DNA from: Acinetobacter bohemicus ANC 3994
Lineage (GTDB): Bacteria > Pseudomonadota > Gammaproteobacteria > Pseudomonadales > Moraxellaceae
Reading direction: 5' to 3'
DNA length: 64,000 nucleotides
Assembly: GCF_000367925.1 (NCBI RefSeq)
Contig: NZ_KB849164.1
Coordinates: 412,349 to 476,348, forward strand
Made by a program: the position numbers and the translations under genes. This document shows, in pieces, positions 49,683 to 59,270 of this stretch. The notes under the pieces were generated by a model. The model did not search any database. It was not told the origin of the DNA and saw nothing but the letters and a program-made list of their open reading frames with translations. Position 1 is the stretch's first letter. Each line of letters starts with the position of its first letter.

Positions 49683-50729
49683 ATGTCCAGCACAAAGCAA
49701 AAATCAAAAAAGAAAGCAGCAATATTTCCTTTGAAAGGCTTGGTTATTTTCATTGTCGGGCTTATTGCGCTGGCTTCCGTTATCTTATGGTCAAGTTTAT
49801 TTAAGTCCTATCCGATTGAAGGCAAAAAACAGATGCTCGCGATTGGAGCTGGTGACACTTATTCTGGTTTTATTGATCGTTTAGCCAAAGAAGATAAAAT
49901 TAGTTTTCCCATTATTCTTAAGCTTTATCAAAAAATTATGATTCATGACACCTTAAAAGCAGGTGTTTATGAGGTTCATGAAGGCATGTCGGTGCGTCAA
50001 GTCATGGACATGCTGTCGAATTCTGAAAATGCACAAATGAATCGTATTTTGGTGATTGAAGGCACGACATTTAAACAGTTAATTGAAAGCTTAAAAAAAG
50101 ATGATTTAGTCACGAAAGAAGTTTTGAATCTTCCTCAAGATCAAATGCTGAAAGCGTTAAATATTCCGTTTAATCATCCTGAAGGATTGTTTGCACCAGA
50201 TACCTATTTCTTTGCCAAAGGTGAAACAGATAAAAAGATTTTGACTGATTTATATCATCGTCAAATGAAAGCTTTGGATGCCGCATGGGCAAATCGTGCA
50301 GCTGATTTACCGTACAAAGATAAATATGAAGCCTTAATTATGGCTTCAATTATTGAAAAAGAAACCAGTCTTGATCGTGAGCTAGAGCAAGTTTCTGGCG
50401 TATTTGTGCGACGTTTAAAAATGGGCATGCGTCTACAAACGGACCCTACGGTAATTTATGGTATGGGGGATCGTTATAATGGCAATATCACCCGTACAGA
50501 TTTACGTACACCTACCGCCTATAATACCTATACCATTAATGGCTTACCACCAACCCCAATTGCGTTGCCAAGTCAAAAAGCAATTGAAGCAGCCATGCAT
50601 CCAGATGGTTCAAATAATATTTATTTTGTTGCAACGGGCAATGGCGGGCATACATTTACCGCAAGTTTAGATGAGCATAATCGTGCAGTGCAGGATTACT
50701 TATCTGTATTAAAATCGAAGAAGGAGTGA
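49683..50729 (+). CDS. mltG: Endolytic transglycosylase MltG (YceG)
   Basis: A 348-aa inner-membrane lytic transglycosylase that may set glycan chain length. A transmembrane helix (about 15-38) precedes a periplasmic domain. The active-site Glu is in IMASIIEKETSLDRE (about 225), followed by GMRLQTDPTVIYG and the C-terminal YNTYTINGLPPTPI. It is one base after pabC and 3 bp before tmk. Length is typical (about 340). Confidence 0.94.
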   Translation: MSSTKQKSKKKAAIFPLKGLVIFIVGLIALASVILWSSLFKSYPIEGKKQMLAIGAGDTYSGFIDRLAKEDKISFPIILKLYQKIMIHDTLKAGVYEVHEGMSVRQVMDMLSNSENAQMNRILVIEGTTFKQLIESLKKDDLVTKEVLNLPQDQMLKALNIPFNHPEGLFAPDTYFFAKGETDKKILTDLYHRQMKALDAAWANRAADLPYKDKYEALIMASIIEKETSLDRELEQVSGVFVRRLKMGMRLQTDPTVIYGMGDRYNGNITRTDLRTPTAYNTYTINGLPPTPIALPSQKAIEAAMHPDGSNNIYFVATGNGGHTFTASLDEHNRAVQDYLSVLKSKKE

Positions 50730-50732
50730 TGG

Positions 50733-51332
50733 ATGTTTATTAGTTTTGAAGGCACTGAAGGTGTCGGGAAAACCACACTCATTCGTAAAATTTATGAATA
50801 TTTAGTGCAGCAAGGGCAAGAGGTGGTATTGACGCGTGAGCCGGGTGGTACACCGATGGCAGAACAAATTCGTTCGCTGTTGTTATCCGTCAATCATGAT
50901 GAAAATATGTCGAATGATACTGAGCTGCTTTTAATGTATGCCGCACGTGCGCAGCATTTGCAACAAGTGATTGTACCGGCTTTGCTGGTAGGGAAAACCG
51001 TGTTATGTGACCGTTTTACCGATGCCAGTTTTGCCTATCAATGTGCAGGTCGAGGCTTAAGCCGAGAAAAACTGAATGTGTTGAATCAAAACTTTGTTTC
51101 ACATATGCCCAGCGTTACTTTCTGGCTTGATGCACCGATTGAACTGGGCATGTCTCGTGCACGGGAACGTGGTGCGTTAGATCGTTTTGAACAAGAGAAA
51201 GTCGCTTTTTTTGAAAAAGTCAGAGCAGGTTATCAGGAACTATTTGAACAGTCTCCTGAACGCATGAAACGCCTAGATGCCACGCAAAATCCTGAACAAG
51301 TCTTTGAACAGGCTGTGGCTTATCTGAAGTAG
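50733..51332 (+). CDS. tmk: Thymidylate kinase
   Basis: A 199-aa kinase phosphorylating dTMP to dTDP for DNA synthesis. Walker A FEGTEGVGKTT (about 5-15) and the LID-region motif CDRFTDASFAYQCAGRG are clear. An unusual point is the Thr-Glu-Gly in the P-loop (EGTEGVGKTT versus EGLEGAGKTT in E. coli). It ends the pabC-mltG-tmk set; holB, often next, is not here. Length is typical. Confidence 0.95.
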   Translation: MFISFEGTEGVGKTTLIRKIYEYLVQQGQEVVLTREPGGTPMAEQIRSLLLSVNHDENMSNDTELLLMYAARAQHLQQVIVPALLVGKTVLCDRFTDASFAYQCAGRGLSREKLNVLNQNFVSHMPSVTFWLDAPIELGMSRARERGALDRFEQEKVAFFEKVRAGYQELFEQSPERMKRLDATQNPEQVFEQAVAYLK

Positions 51333-51424
51333 CTTGTTTTAGATTAAAAAAAGATCAAAAAATCAGTGCTTAAGGTAAATTATTCTTTTATATTCAGAGT
51401 CATCATGGATGAAGATGAACGTAA

Positions 51425-51841
51425 ATGAAAAGTACCAAGGCAGAGATTATTTCTTTTTTACAGGCCGAATTTCCACAAAGTCTTGAAAAATGCGAGATAG
51501 AAACCGTAACTGAAAAGGGGGCATCCATTATTTACCATGTGGGTGCTGCTGATTTACGACCGGGCGGAACAGTGTCAGGACCGACGATGATGACCGCTGC
51601 CGATTATGCGCTTTATATTGCGATATTGGGCGAAATTGGCATTGTCGCTTTGGCGGTAACCACCAATTTATCCACTAATTTTTTAAGAAAACCGTCAGCA
51701 GAACAGAATATTCGTGCGGTTTGTAAATTAATGAAAGTCGGTAAGGCACTGATTGTGGGTGATGTATGGTTATATTCTCTGGATTCAGATGAGCCGATTG
51801 CGCATGTGGTGGGAACTTATTCCATACCGCCGCAGCGATAA
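51425..51841 (+). CDS. PaaI-family hot-dog thioesterase
   Basis: A 138-aa soluble protein with a hot-dog fold. The region GADLRPGGTVSGPTMMTAADYALYIAI (about 47-73) holds the expected catalytic Asp (AADYA). The conserved NLSTNFLRKP follows, similar to PaaI/YdiI-like thioesterases, probably acting on aromatic or acyl-CoA esters. It stands alone, 92 bp after tmk, with a strong terminator behind. Physiological substrate unknown. Confidence 0.8.
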   Translation: MKSTKAEIISFLQAEFPQSLEKCEIETVTEKGASIIYHVGAADLRPGGTVSGPTMMTAADYALYIAILGEIGIVALAVTTNLSTNFLRKPSAEQNIRAVCKLMKVGKALIVGDVWLYSLDSDEPIAHVVGTYSIPPQR

Positions 51842-51861
51842 AGACTTTCTATATTGATTTA

Positions 51862-51893
51862 AAAAAAGCCGAACAAAAATGTTCGGCTTTTTT
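51862..51893. terminator. Bidirectional terminator between thioesterase and nadB
   Basis: A6-GCCGAAC-aaaaat-GTTCGGC-T6 forms a strong hairpin between two convergent genes. Confidence 0.9.
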
Positions 51894-51916
51894 ATGGGTT
51901 TTACCAGTACTTAAAT

Positions 51917-53560
51917 TTAACTTTCTGCATTGACCAAGGGGGTTTCTGTTTGAAAGTTTGGTGGCAGTAATATGGTTTTACGTAGTTCGGGAGCAAGTTC
52001 AGGATAGTCTAAGGTAAAATGTAGACCACGTGACTCTTTGCGTTCCATGGCGCAGCGTACAATCATCTCAGACACCAGAACTAAATTACGTAGTTCAATC
52101 AAGTTCTTACTTACTTGATAGTCATGATAATACTCATTAATTTCTTGTTTAAGCATTTCAATACGATGCAAAGCACGTTCTAAGCGCTTAGTAGTACGAA
52201 CAATGCCGACATAGTTCCACATGGTCTGACGTAGTTCATCCCAGTTTTGCAAAATAACCACGTCTTCATCGGGATTAGTGACTTGCGAATCGTCCCAAGC
52301 AGGCACATTTGGAGAGACATAGTCGGTATTAAACTGGCTTTCAATATGTTTAGCCGCACTCATACCATATACAAAACACTCTAAAAGTGAGTTGCTTGCC
52401 ATTCGGTTAGCACCGTGTAAACCTGTATAAGAGGTTTCACCAATGGCATATAGTCCTTCGATGTCGGTCTGACTGTTTTTGTCGACCACAACACCGCCAC
52501 AGGTATAGTGAGCGGCAGGAACGACAGGAATCATCTCTTTGGTAATATCAATGCCCAATTCTAATAAACGAGCATAAAGTGTAGGGAAGTGTTCTGTGAC
52601 AAATTCAGCAGATTTATGCGTGATGTCGAGCCAGACATGACGAATGCCTAAACGTTTAATTTCATAGTCAATCGCGCGTGCCACAATATCGCGTGGAGCA
52701 AGTTCAGCGCGTTCGTCAAAACGCAGCATGAAACGCTCACCATCTGGAAGGCGTAAATAGGCCCCTTCACCGCGCATGGCTTCAGTAATGAGAAATGAAC
52801 GTGCTTGAGGATGATAAAGGCACGTTGGATGAAACTGATTAAATTCCATATTGGCAACACGGCATCCAGCTCGATATGCCATAGCAATACCATCACCTGT
52901 TGCGATATCAGGATTAGAGGTATAAAGATAGGCTTTCATTGCCCCGCCACAAGCCAAAGCAATTGAAGGCGCTAAGAAAGTGTGTATTTTTTCAGTTTTC
53001 TCATCTAGAACATATAGGCCCAATGCACGATTCTTTACATCTTCTAAGCCCAGTTTTTGTGAGGTAATCAGATCAATCGCAATGTAGTTTTCAAAAATGG
53101 TAATATTTTTCTTTTCTTCAGCGCGTTGTACTAAGGTGGTTGAAATAGCACGACCCGTTGCATCTGCTGCATGAATAATTCGGCGCTGTGAATGTCCACC
53201 TTCACGGGTTAAATGCAATTGTTCTTGTTCATCTAAGGTGAATTGCACGCCATGCTTTAACAGGAAATCAACCGAAGGTTTTCCGCCTTCTACCGTTTGT
53301 TTGACGGCTTCCAGTTCACAGAGCTGCGCACCTGCGATCATGGTGTCATCAATGTGCTGTTCAATGGAATCGGTTTCATCTAGAACCGCCGCCACACCGC
53401 CTTGCGCGTAAAATGTACTTGCATCTGTTAAAGCCGATTTTGCCAAAACTGCAATATTGAAATGATCCGGAAGTGACAAAGCCAGACTTAAACCTGCGCC
53501 GCCACTTCCCACAATGATCACATCAAAATGATGCGTTAAGTTTAAATTAGACATGTCCAT
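51917..53560 (-). CDS. nadB: L-aspartate oxidase
   Basis: A 547-aa FAD enzyme oxidising aspartate to iminoaspartate, the first step of de novo NAD synthesis. The FAD-binding VGSGGAGLSLALSL is at about 17-30. Also visible are TREGGHSQRRIIHA, MEFNQFHPTCLYHP and MASNSLLECFVYG, the signatures of the succinate dehydrogenase/NadB flavoprotein family. The Do-protease gene begins 228 bp upstream on the other strand. nadA and nadC are not in the window. Confidence 0.94.
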   Translation of the reverse strand: MDMSNLNLTHHFDVIIVGSGGAGLSLALSLPDHFNIAVLAKSALTDASTFYAQGGVAAVLDETDSIEQHIDDTMIAGAQLCELEAVKQTVEGGKPSVDFLLKHGVQFTLDEQEQLHLTREGGHSQRRIIHAADATGRAISTTLVQRAEEKKNITIFENYIAIDLITSQKLGLEDVKNRALGLYVLDEKTEKIHTFLAPSIALACGGAMKAYLYTSNPDIATGDGIAMAYRAGCRVANMEFNQFHPTCLYHPQARSFLITEAMRGEGAYLRLPDGERFMLRFDERAELAPRDIVARAIDYEIKRLGIRHVWLDITHKSAEFVTEHFPTLYARLLELGIDITKEMIPVVPAAHYTCGGVVVDKNSQTDIEGLYAIGETSYTGLHGANRMASNSLLECFVYGMSAAKHIESQFNTDYVSPNVPAWDDSQVTNPDEDVVILQNWDELRQTMWNYVGIVRTTKRLERALHRIEMLKQEINEYYHDYQVSKNLIELRNLVLVSEMIVRCAMERKESRGLHFTLDYPELAPELRKTILLPPNFQTETPLVNAES

Positions 53561-53788
53561 CAGCTAATTTGAAAAAAAGTTTGCTAATGACAACGCTTTT
53601 TTGATCAAAAAACAAGAGCTAATATGCTAATGTATGATGAGAAAAAGCAATAAGCCAACACAATTTTAAGCAATCTTTAAGCTGTTGTTTATACAAATAT
53701 AATCAAACATATTATTACTTAAGATAGACAATTTTTATGCTAAAAACGGTTTACAGATATTTATAACGCAATGGAGCGAATGCTTTAC

Positions 53789-55171
53789 ATGAAAAATCGC
53801 TATGTACAAAAAGGAATATATGCTGCTGTTTTTACGATGGTAGCGGTGCAAACACAAGCAGCATCTTCAGTCGACTTTTCTAATTTGGTTGAACAAGTTA
53901 GTCCTGCTGTGGTCAGCGTAAATGTTGTTAAAAAAATGACACAGGAGGAATTATTACAGCAACAAGTTCCTGAAATTCTGCGTCGTTTCTTTGGTAATCA
54001 AGTGATTATTCCTCAGCAACAAGCACCACAAGAAAAAACAGCGTATGGCAGTGCATTCTTTATCAGTAAAGATGGTTACCTATTGACCAATCATCATGTG
54101 GTGGAAGATGCCTCGAAAGTCACCATTCGGTTGAATGATCGCCGTGAAATTGATGCGATAGTGGTGGGCAGTGATGAACGTACAGATGTTGCGCTGCTTA
54201 AAGTAAAGGGTTCAAATTTTCCTGAATTACGTACCGGCAATGTGGATCGACTTCGAGTCGGAGAGCCTGTACTTGCCATTGGTTCGCCATTTGGTTTTGA
54301 TTATTCAGCTTCTGCCGGCATTGTCAGTGCCAAAATGCGTAACATGATGGGGGAAACCTCCGTACCGTTTATTCAAACCGATGTGGCTTTGAATCCGGGA
54401 AATTCAGGTGGTCCATTGTTTAACCAAAATGGTGAAGTGGTTGGGGTCAACTCACGAATTTTTAGTGGGACCGGTGGCTATATGGGCTTGTCTTTTTCCA
54501 TTCCGATTGATGTGGCAATGGATGTCGCAGATCAATTGAAAAAGAACGGTAAGGTAACGCGTTCATATTTAGGCGTGATGCTGCAAGATATCGATCGTAA
54601 CCTCGCTGAATCTTATAATTTACCAAAACCAGAAGGTTCACTGGTTACACAAGTGACGCCAAACTCACCCGCAGCCAAAGCTGGCTTTAAGTCAGGTGAT
54701 GTGATCTTAAAATTTAATGGTTCAGCCATTTCAAGAACCTCTGATTTATTGAATTATTTAAACCGAACTTTGCCGAATCAAGTCATTCAGTTACAAGTTT
54801 TACGTGATGATAAGGTACGTAATATTTCAGCGACCTTAACGACGGCTCCAGATGACACCCCTGCAAAAGTAGAGCAAACAGCGCAACAAAAAGGGCCTGT
54901 TTTAGGGGTCACGATTCGTAATTTAACAGCCAATGAGCAATCACAGCTGGATGTTAAGGGCGGGATTCTGGTGCAAGAAGTGAAGTTAGGGGGAATTGCT
55001 GCGCAATCACGCATGATCGCAGGGGATATCATTACTCAAATTAATAATAAAGCCATTCTCAATAGTGATGATTTTATTCAGTCTGTTTCTGAATTGAAGA
55101 AAGGTTCAATTGCACGTGTTTCGATTATTCGTCAAAATCAACACGCAATGTTGGGTATGCGTATTGAATAA
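53789..55171 (+). CDS. Do-type periplasmic serine endoprotease (DegQ/AlgW-like)
   Basis: About 460 aa. Signal peptide about 1-25 (VQTQAASS cleavage). The HtrA protease triad is His in LLTNHHVVED, Asp in DERTDVALLKV and Ser in NPGNSGGPLF. Two PDZ domains follow (SYLGVMLQDIDRNLAES at about 265, and GPVLGVTIRNLTANEQ at about 375). It degrades or refolds misfolded envelope proteins. I set the start at the third ATG of a run (53771, 53780, 53789) because the signal peptide then has a normal n-region. DegP and DegQ cannot be separated here. Confidence 0.9.
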   Translation: MKNRYVQKGIYAAVFTMVAVQTQAASSVDFSNLVEQVSPAVVSVNVVKKMTQEELLQQQVPEILRRFFGNQVIIPQQQAPQEKTAYGSAFFISKDGYLLTNHHVVEDASKVTIRLNDRREIDAIVVGSDERTDVALLKVKGSNFPELRTGNVDRLRVGEPVLAIGSPFGFDYSASAGIVSAKMRNMMGETSVPFIQTDVALNPGNSGGPLFNQNGEVVGVNSRIFSGTGGYMGLSFSIPIDVAMDVADQLKKNGKVTRSYLGVMLQDIDRNLAESYNLPKPEGSLVTQVTPNSPAAKAGFKSGDVILKFNGSAISRTSDLLNYLNRTLPNQVIQLQVLRDDKVRNISATLTTAPDDTPAKVEQTAQQKGPVLGVTIRNLTANEQSQLDVKGGILVQEVKLGGIAAQSRMIAGDIITQINNKAILNSDDFIQSVSELKKGSIARVSIIRQNQHAMLGMRIE

Positions 55172-55201
55172 CAGCAATTTTAATAAATATCTCAATATTC
55201 T

Positions 55202-55327
55202 AAAAATCTCCCCTCTTGCGAAGCAATGCTTCTCATCTTTATTAAAGAGGGGGAATATCACGGATCAGATAAGTATTTGAATTTTTGTCACTCCTCCCTT
55301 TTTCAAAGGGAGGTTGGGAGGGATTTT
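55202..55327. repeat. Interspersed palindromic repeat (AAATCTCCCCT...GGGAGGGATTT)
   Basis: Ends AAAATCTCCCCTC and GGGAGGGATTTT are imperfect inverted repeats. Internal stems are CCCCTCTT...AAAGAGGGG and CTCCCTTT-ttc-AAAGGGAG. This looks like an intergenic mobile or palindromic repeat that I have seen in many bacterial genomes. It lies between the Do protease and the thioesterase, in the 334-bp gap 55172-55505, where nothing else is found except the terminator. Confidence 0.65.
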
Positions 55328-55387
55328 AGCTGATAAAAGGTGATAATTTAATTTTAAAAATTGGTATAGCATCAATTGATCCAGCTT

Positions 55388-55417
55388 AAAACCACTCTGA
55401 AAATGAGTGGTTTTTTT
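55388..55417 (+). terminator. Terminator downstream of the Do protease gene
   Basis: AAAACCACTC-tgaaaat-GAGTGG followed by seven T residues. It lies beyond the intergenic repeat, 200 bp after the protease stop. Confidence 0.85.
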
Positions 55418-55505
55418 ATATTTTGCAATTTTACTCAATCTAAAAATTACGTAGACTGTTTAGCTTGAACGAAATTTTCCAAAGCGTAAGGGTTGTAAAA
55501 AATAA

Positions 55506-55964
55506 ATGAGTACAGTTTTTGATTTAGAAATGACCGTTCAAGCAGAGCATATTGACCGTTTGGGGCATGTCAATAATGTGGTCTATATGCAATGGATGCA
55601 GCAAGTTGCCACAGCACATATTGATTCCTTAGGTTTGGGGCTGAAGGAATATCTTGAATTGAAGCATGCAATGGTGGCTGTGGAGCATCATGTGCAATAT
55701 CGTAAAGCTGCGTTCGAAGGCGAAAAAATTATTTTAAGAACATGGTTGAATGAGATCAATGCACTGTATTTATTCCGCCAATATGTGTTCTATCGTCCGC
55801 AAGATCAGGCTGTTTTATTTTCAGGCAATACCAAATGGGCTTGTGTCGAAATTGCAACAGGTCGACCAAAAAGAATGTCGCCGACTTTTACCCAAGCTTA
55901 TCAACCGCTGGCTGTGGATATTAATCCCTTAGATTTTACCTCTATTAATTTGAATAATCAGTAG
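55506..55964 (+). CDS. Acyl-CoA thioesterase, 4HBT type
   Basis: A 152-aa hot-dog thioesterase. The N-terminal EHIDRLGHVNNVVYMQWMQQ (about 15-34) has the catalytic Asp (IDRLGHVNN). RTWLNEINALYLFRQYVFYR follows, characteristic of YbgC/FcbC-type thioesterases. It differs from ybgC at 19 kb and from the PaaI-type one at 51 kb; each is a distinct family member. The substrate is unknown. Start ATG 55506 is preceded by a weak SD. Confidence 0.82.
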   Translation: MSTVFDLEMTVQAEHIDRLGHVNNVVYMQWMQQVATAHIDSLGLGLKEYLELKHAMVAVEHHVQYRKAAFEGEKIILRTWLNEINALYLFRQYVFYRPQDQAVLFSGNTKWACVEIATGRPKRMSPTFTQAYQPLAVDINPLDFTSINLNNQ

Positions 55965-56207
55965 CGAACTGGATTTGAGTGAAACTCAAAAGTTCTGATT
56001 CCATTGATGTTCAGCAATCCATACTTTTATCGGAGTAATTTGTGGGGCACTTTTGTAGAAGAATGGGACTATTTTTAAAAGCTCTATGTATTTTTGACTA
56101 TCTACTGCTTATACTGTGCACCATCTTCGGAATATCCTTTTTTGCACGTCATAAATACTGTGTTCATTTATAAGTATGTGATTGTGTGTTTTGATTTAGA
56201 GTAGTTT

Positions 56208-58025
56208 ATGTCAGTTGCTAAAAAGTCAGTTAATATCAATAATATACGAAATTTTTCGATTATTGCGCATATCGATCATGGTAAGTCGACGCTTGCCGAT
56301 CGATTTATTCAAACCTGTGGTGGTCTGCAAGCTCGTGAAATGCAAGCTCAAGTTCTTGATTCTATGGATATTGAACGTGAGCGTGGTATTACCATTAAAG
56401 CCGCTTCAGTGACGCTTTATTATACCCATCCAAATGGTGAAGAGTATCAACTTAACTTTATTGATACTCCAGGACACGTTGACTTCTCTTATGAAGTGTC
56501 ACGTTCATTGGCTGCGTGTGAAGGTGCATTACTTGTTGTAGATGCTGCACAGGGTGTAGAAGCGCAATCGGTTGCTAACTGCTATACCGCAATTGAACAA
56601 GGGCTGGAAGTTCTTCCTGTCTTGAACAAAATTGACTTACCTCAAGCTGAACCTGAGCGTGTTATTCACGAAATTGAAGAAATTATCGGCATTGAAGCAA
56701 CAGATGCACCAACCTGTTCGGCAAAAACAGGTTTAGGGGTTGAAGGCGTTTTAGAAACATTGGTTAATGTGATTCCACCACCTGTGGGTGATCGTGAAGC
56801 AGCATTACAAGCCTTAATTGTAGACTCTTGGTTCGACAACTACTTAGGGGTTGTGTCTTTGGTTCGCGTCAAAGAAGGTCGTATCCGTAAGGGCGACAAG
56901 ATGCTGGTGAAATCGACAGGTCAAACCCATATTGTGACTTCTGTGGGGATCTTTAACCCGAAACATACTGAAACAGGGATGTTGGAAGCGGGTGAAGTTG
57001 GCTTTGTGATTGCTGGGATTAAAGACATTTTTGGTGCACCTGTAGGTGATACTTTAACGTTGGCAACCACGCCAGACGTTGCGATTTTACCTGGGTTTAA
57101 AAAAGTTAAACCGCAGGTTTATGCAGGTCTTTTCCCGATTGATGCCAGTGATTTTGAACCATTCCGTGAAGCATTACATAAACTACAAATTAATGACTCT
57201 GCTTTATTCTTTGAACCAGAAAGCTCTGATGCTTTAGGTTTTGGTTTCCGTTGTGGCTTCTTAGGCATGCTGCATATGGAAATCGTACAAGAGCGTTTAG
57301 AACGAGAATATGATTTAGATCTCATTACCTCTGCGCCGACTGTAATTTACGAATCATTAATGAAAAATGGTGAAACTGTTTATATCGACAGCCCATCAAA
57401 AATGCCAGATGGCTCGATGGTTGAAGATTTACGTGAACCGATTGCAGAATGTCATATTTTAGTACCACAAGAGTACTTAGGAAATGTCATGACGTTATGT
57501 ATTGAGCGTCGTGGTATCCAAAAAGAGATGAAATTCTTGGGCAATCAAGTGTCTTTGACCTTTGAAGTTCCTATGGCTGAAGTTGTGATGGACTTTTTTG
57601 ACCGTCTGAAATCATGTTCGCGTGGTTTTGCATCTTTAGATTATAGCTTTGTACGTTTTGAAAGTTCGTCATTGGTCAAAGTTGATATTCTGATCAATGG
57701 TGAAAAAGTAGATGCTTTGGCCATGATTTGTCATCGTAATGATGCGCGTCACCGTGGTATTGCACTGGTGGAAAAAATGAAAGAGTTGATTCCACGTCAA
57801 ATGTTTGATGTCGCTATTCAGGCTGCGATTGGCGCACAAATTATTGCGCGTTCTACAGTGAAAGCAATGCGTAAAAACGTATTGGCGAAGTGTTATGGTG
57901 GTGACGTTTCACGTAAGAAGAAACTGTTGTCTAAGCAAAAAGAAGGTAAGAAACGCATGAAGCAAGTGGGTAGTGTTGAAATCCCACAAGAAGCGTTCTT
58001 GGCTGTATTGAAAGTCGAAAGATAA
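56208..58025 (+). CDS. lepA: Elongation factor 4 (LepA)
   Basis: A 605-aa translational GTPase that back-translocates ribosomes or assists 30S assembly. G1 is AHIDHGKSTLADR (about 19-31), G2 ERGITIKA, G3 DTPGHVDFSYEV, G4 NKID. The C-terminal LepA-specific domain includes CHRNDARHRGIALVEKMKEL and KKLLSKQKEGKKRMKQVG at the end. It is upstream of lepB with 21 bp between them, as in E. coli. Length is typical (about 599-605). Confidence 0.97.
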   Translation: MSVAKKSVNINNIRNFSIIAHIDHGKSTLADRFIQTCGGLQAREMQAQVLDSMDIERERGITIKAASVTLYYTHPNGEEYQLNFIDTPGHVDFSYEVSRSLAACEGALLVVDAAQGVEAQSVANCYTAIEQGLEVLPVLNKIDLPQAEPERVIHEIEEIIGIEATDAPTCSAKTGLGVEGVLETLVNVIPPPVGDREAALQALIVDSWFDNYLGVVSLVRVKEGRIRKGDKMLVKSTGQTHIVTSVGIFNPKHTETGMLEAGEVGFVIAGIKDIFGAPVGDTLTLATTPDVAILPGFKKVKPQVYAGLFPIDASDFEPFREALHKLQINDSALFFEPESSDALGFGFRCGFLGMLHMEIVQERLEREYDLDLITSAPTVIYESLMKNGETVYIDSPSKMPDGSMVEDLREPIAECHILVPQEYLGNVMTLCIERRGIQKEMKFLGNQVSLTFEVPMAEVVMDFFDRLKSCSRGFASLDYSFVRFESSSLVKVDILINGEKVDALAMICHRNDARHRGIALVEKMKELIPRQMFDVAIQAAIGAQIIARSTVKAMRKNVLAKCYGGDVSRKKKLLSKQKEGKKRMKQVGSVEIPQEAFLAVLKVER

Positions 58026-58046
58026 TAAGGTTGAGGATATAAACCC

Positions 58047-58874
58047 ATGGATTTTGATTTTAATTTAATCCTTGTACCAGCGACATTAATTTTCTTTTTG
58101 GTGTGGTTGTTGGATAAGTTTGTTTTTAAGCAAAGACAAACTCTAGGCAAGGGTAATGAAAACTTCATTATCACATGGGCGTATGACTTTTGGCCGGTGT
58201 TGGCTGTCGTCCTGATCTTACGTTCATTTTTATATGAACCGTTTAACATCCCATCCGATTCTATGGTACCGACCTTAGAAACAGGGGATTTTATTTTGGT
58301 AAATAAATACCAATATGGTGTACGTTTACCGATCGTGAATAAAAAAGTGATGGATGTCAGTGAGCCAGAGCGTGGAGATGTCATCGTCTTTCGTTATCCA
58401 CCGCAACCGACCATTAGTTATATTAAGCGTGTAGTGGGTTTACCAGGTGATCATATTGTTTATGATCACGGTCAATTGACCATTAATGGTCAGAAAGTTG
58501 CTAAAGTTCCTGTTGAGTTTAGCCGCGAAAAAGATATTTTAGATACACCAACATCGATTTATCATAAAGAAACATTGGGTAAGCATACCTTTACAATGCG
58601 TGAGCTTGAAGGGGTGAATGTTGCACGCCAAGCACCATTTATCAATTATGTTGAAAATGGTAAATACTCGGCTGAAAATGGTTTATATTGGGAAGTCAAA
58701 GTTCCAAAAGGTCATTACTTTGCGATGGGGGATAATCGCGATCAAAGTGCTGACAGTCGTTTTTGGGGCTTTGTACCAGAGGAAAACTTAACAGGTCGTG
58801 CATTCTATATTTGGATGCATAAAGAGCCTGGGTTTAAATTACCGTCATTTGGTCGTAACGGTAAAATTGATTGA
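58047..58874 (+). CDS. lepB: Signal peptidase I
   Basis: A 275-aa inner-membrane serine protease that removes signal peptides. Two transmembrane helices (about 7-27 and 51-67) anchor it. Catalytic Ser is in NIPSDSMVPTLETGD and Lys in YIKRVVGLPGDH, the Ser-Lys dyad. The box GDNRDQSADSRFWG follows. It lies between lepA and a DUF4845 gene (21 bp each side). Shorter than E. coli LepB (324 aa), which is usual in the genus. Confidence 0.95.
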   Translation: MDFDFNLILVPATLIFFLVWLLDKFVFKQRQTLGKGNENFIITWAYDFWPVLAVVLILRSFLYEPFNIPSDSMVPTLETGDFILVNKYQYGVRLPIVNKKVMDVSEPERGDVIVFRYPPQPTISYIKRVVGLPGDHIVYDHGQLTINGQKVAKVPVEFSREKDILDTPTSIYHKETLGKHTFTMRELEGVNVARQAPFINYVENGKYSAENGLYWEVKVPKGHYFAMGDNRDQSADSRFWGFVPEENLTGRAFYIWMHKEPGFKLPSFGRNGKID

Positions 58875-58895
58875 GCATGATTGGAAAAATAACAA

Positions 58896-59270
58896 ATGCG
58901 TAAAAATCAACAAGGTGCATCATATATTGGGATTTTAGTTGCAATTATTGGTTTTGCTTTTTTAGCAAAAATTGTGATTGCCGTTTGGGCACCCTATTGG
59001 GATGATCGAGTGATAGATGGTCAGATTGCAGAGTTGCTGCAAAATAGTCCAAAAAATATTTCACCTTCTGAATTTGAATCCAAGATAGAACAGCGTTTCG
59101 ATATGAATGGGATACGCGATATCAAGTTTAAAGATATTGCGCAAGTCATGAATACCGATGGGCTGCAAGTGAAAAAAGATTATGAGATAAGAAAGCCTTT
59201 CTTACTCAATATAGATTTAGTGTTAAAGTTCGAGAAAAGTTTTGATCAAAGGTCAGTCCAAACTAAGTGA
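58896..59270 (+). CDS. DUF4845 membrane protein
   Basis: A 124-aa protein with one N-terminal transmembrane helix preceded by a short basic stretch with a pilin-like look (MRKNQQGASYIGILVAIIGFAF). The rest is soluble and periplasmic. It belongs to DUF4845, typically located between lepB and rnc in gammaproteobacteria and beta-proteobacteria. Function unknown. It overlaps the rnc TTG start by 29 bp. Confidence 0.85.
   Translation: MRKNQQGASYIGILVAIIGFAFLAKIVIAVWAPYWDDRVIDGQIAELLQNSPKNISPSEFESKIEQRFDMNGIRDIKFKDIAQVMNTDGLQVKKDYEIRKPFLLNIDLVLKFEKSFDQRSVQTK

Noticed and set aside
53771..53788. Alternative ATG starts of the Do protease
   Set aside because: ATG 53771 and 53780 would lengthen the signal peptide n-region; the third ATG gives the usual form, although 53780 has a GGAG just upstream and cannot be fully excluded.
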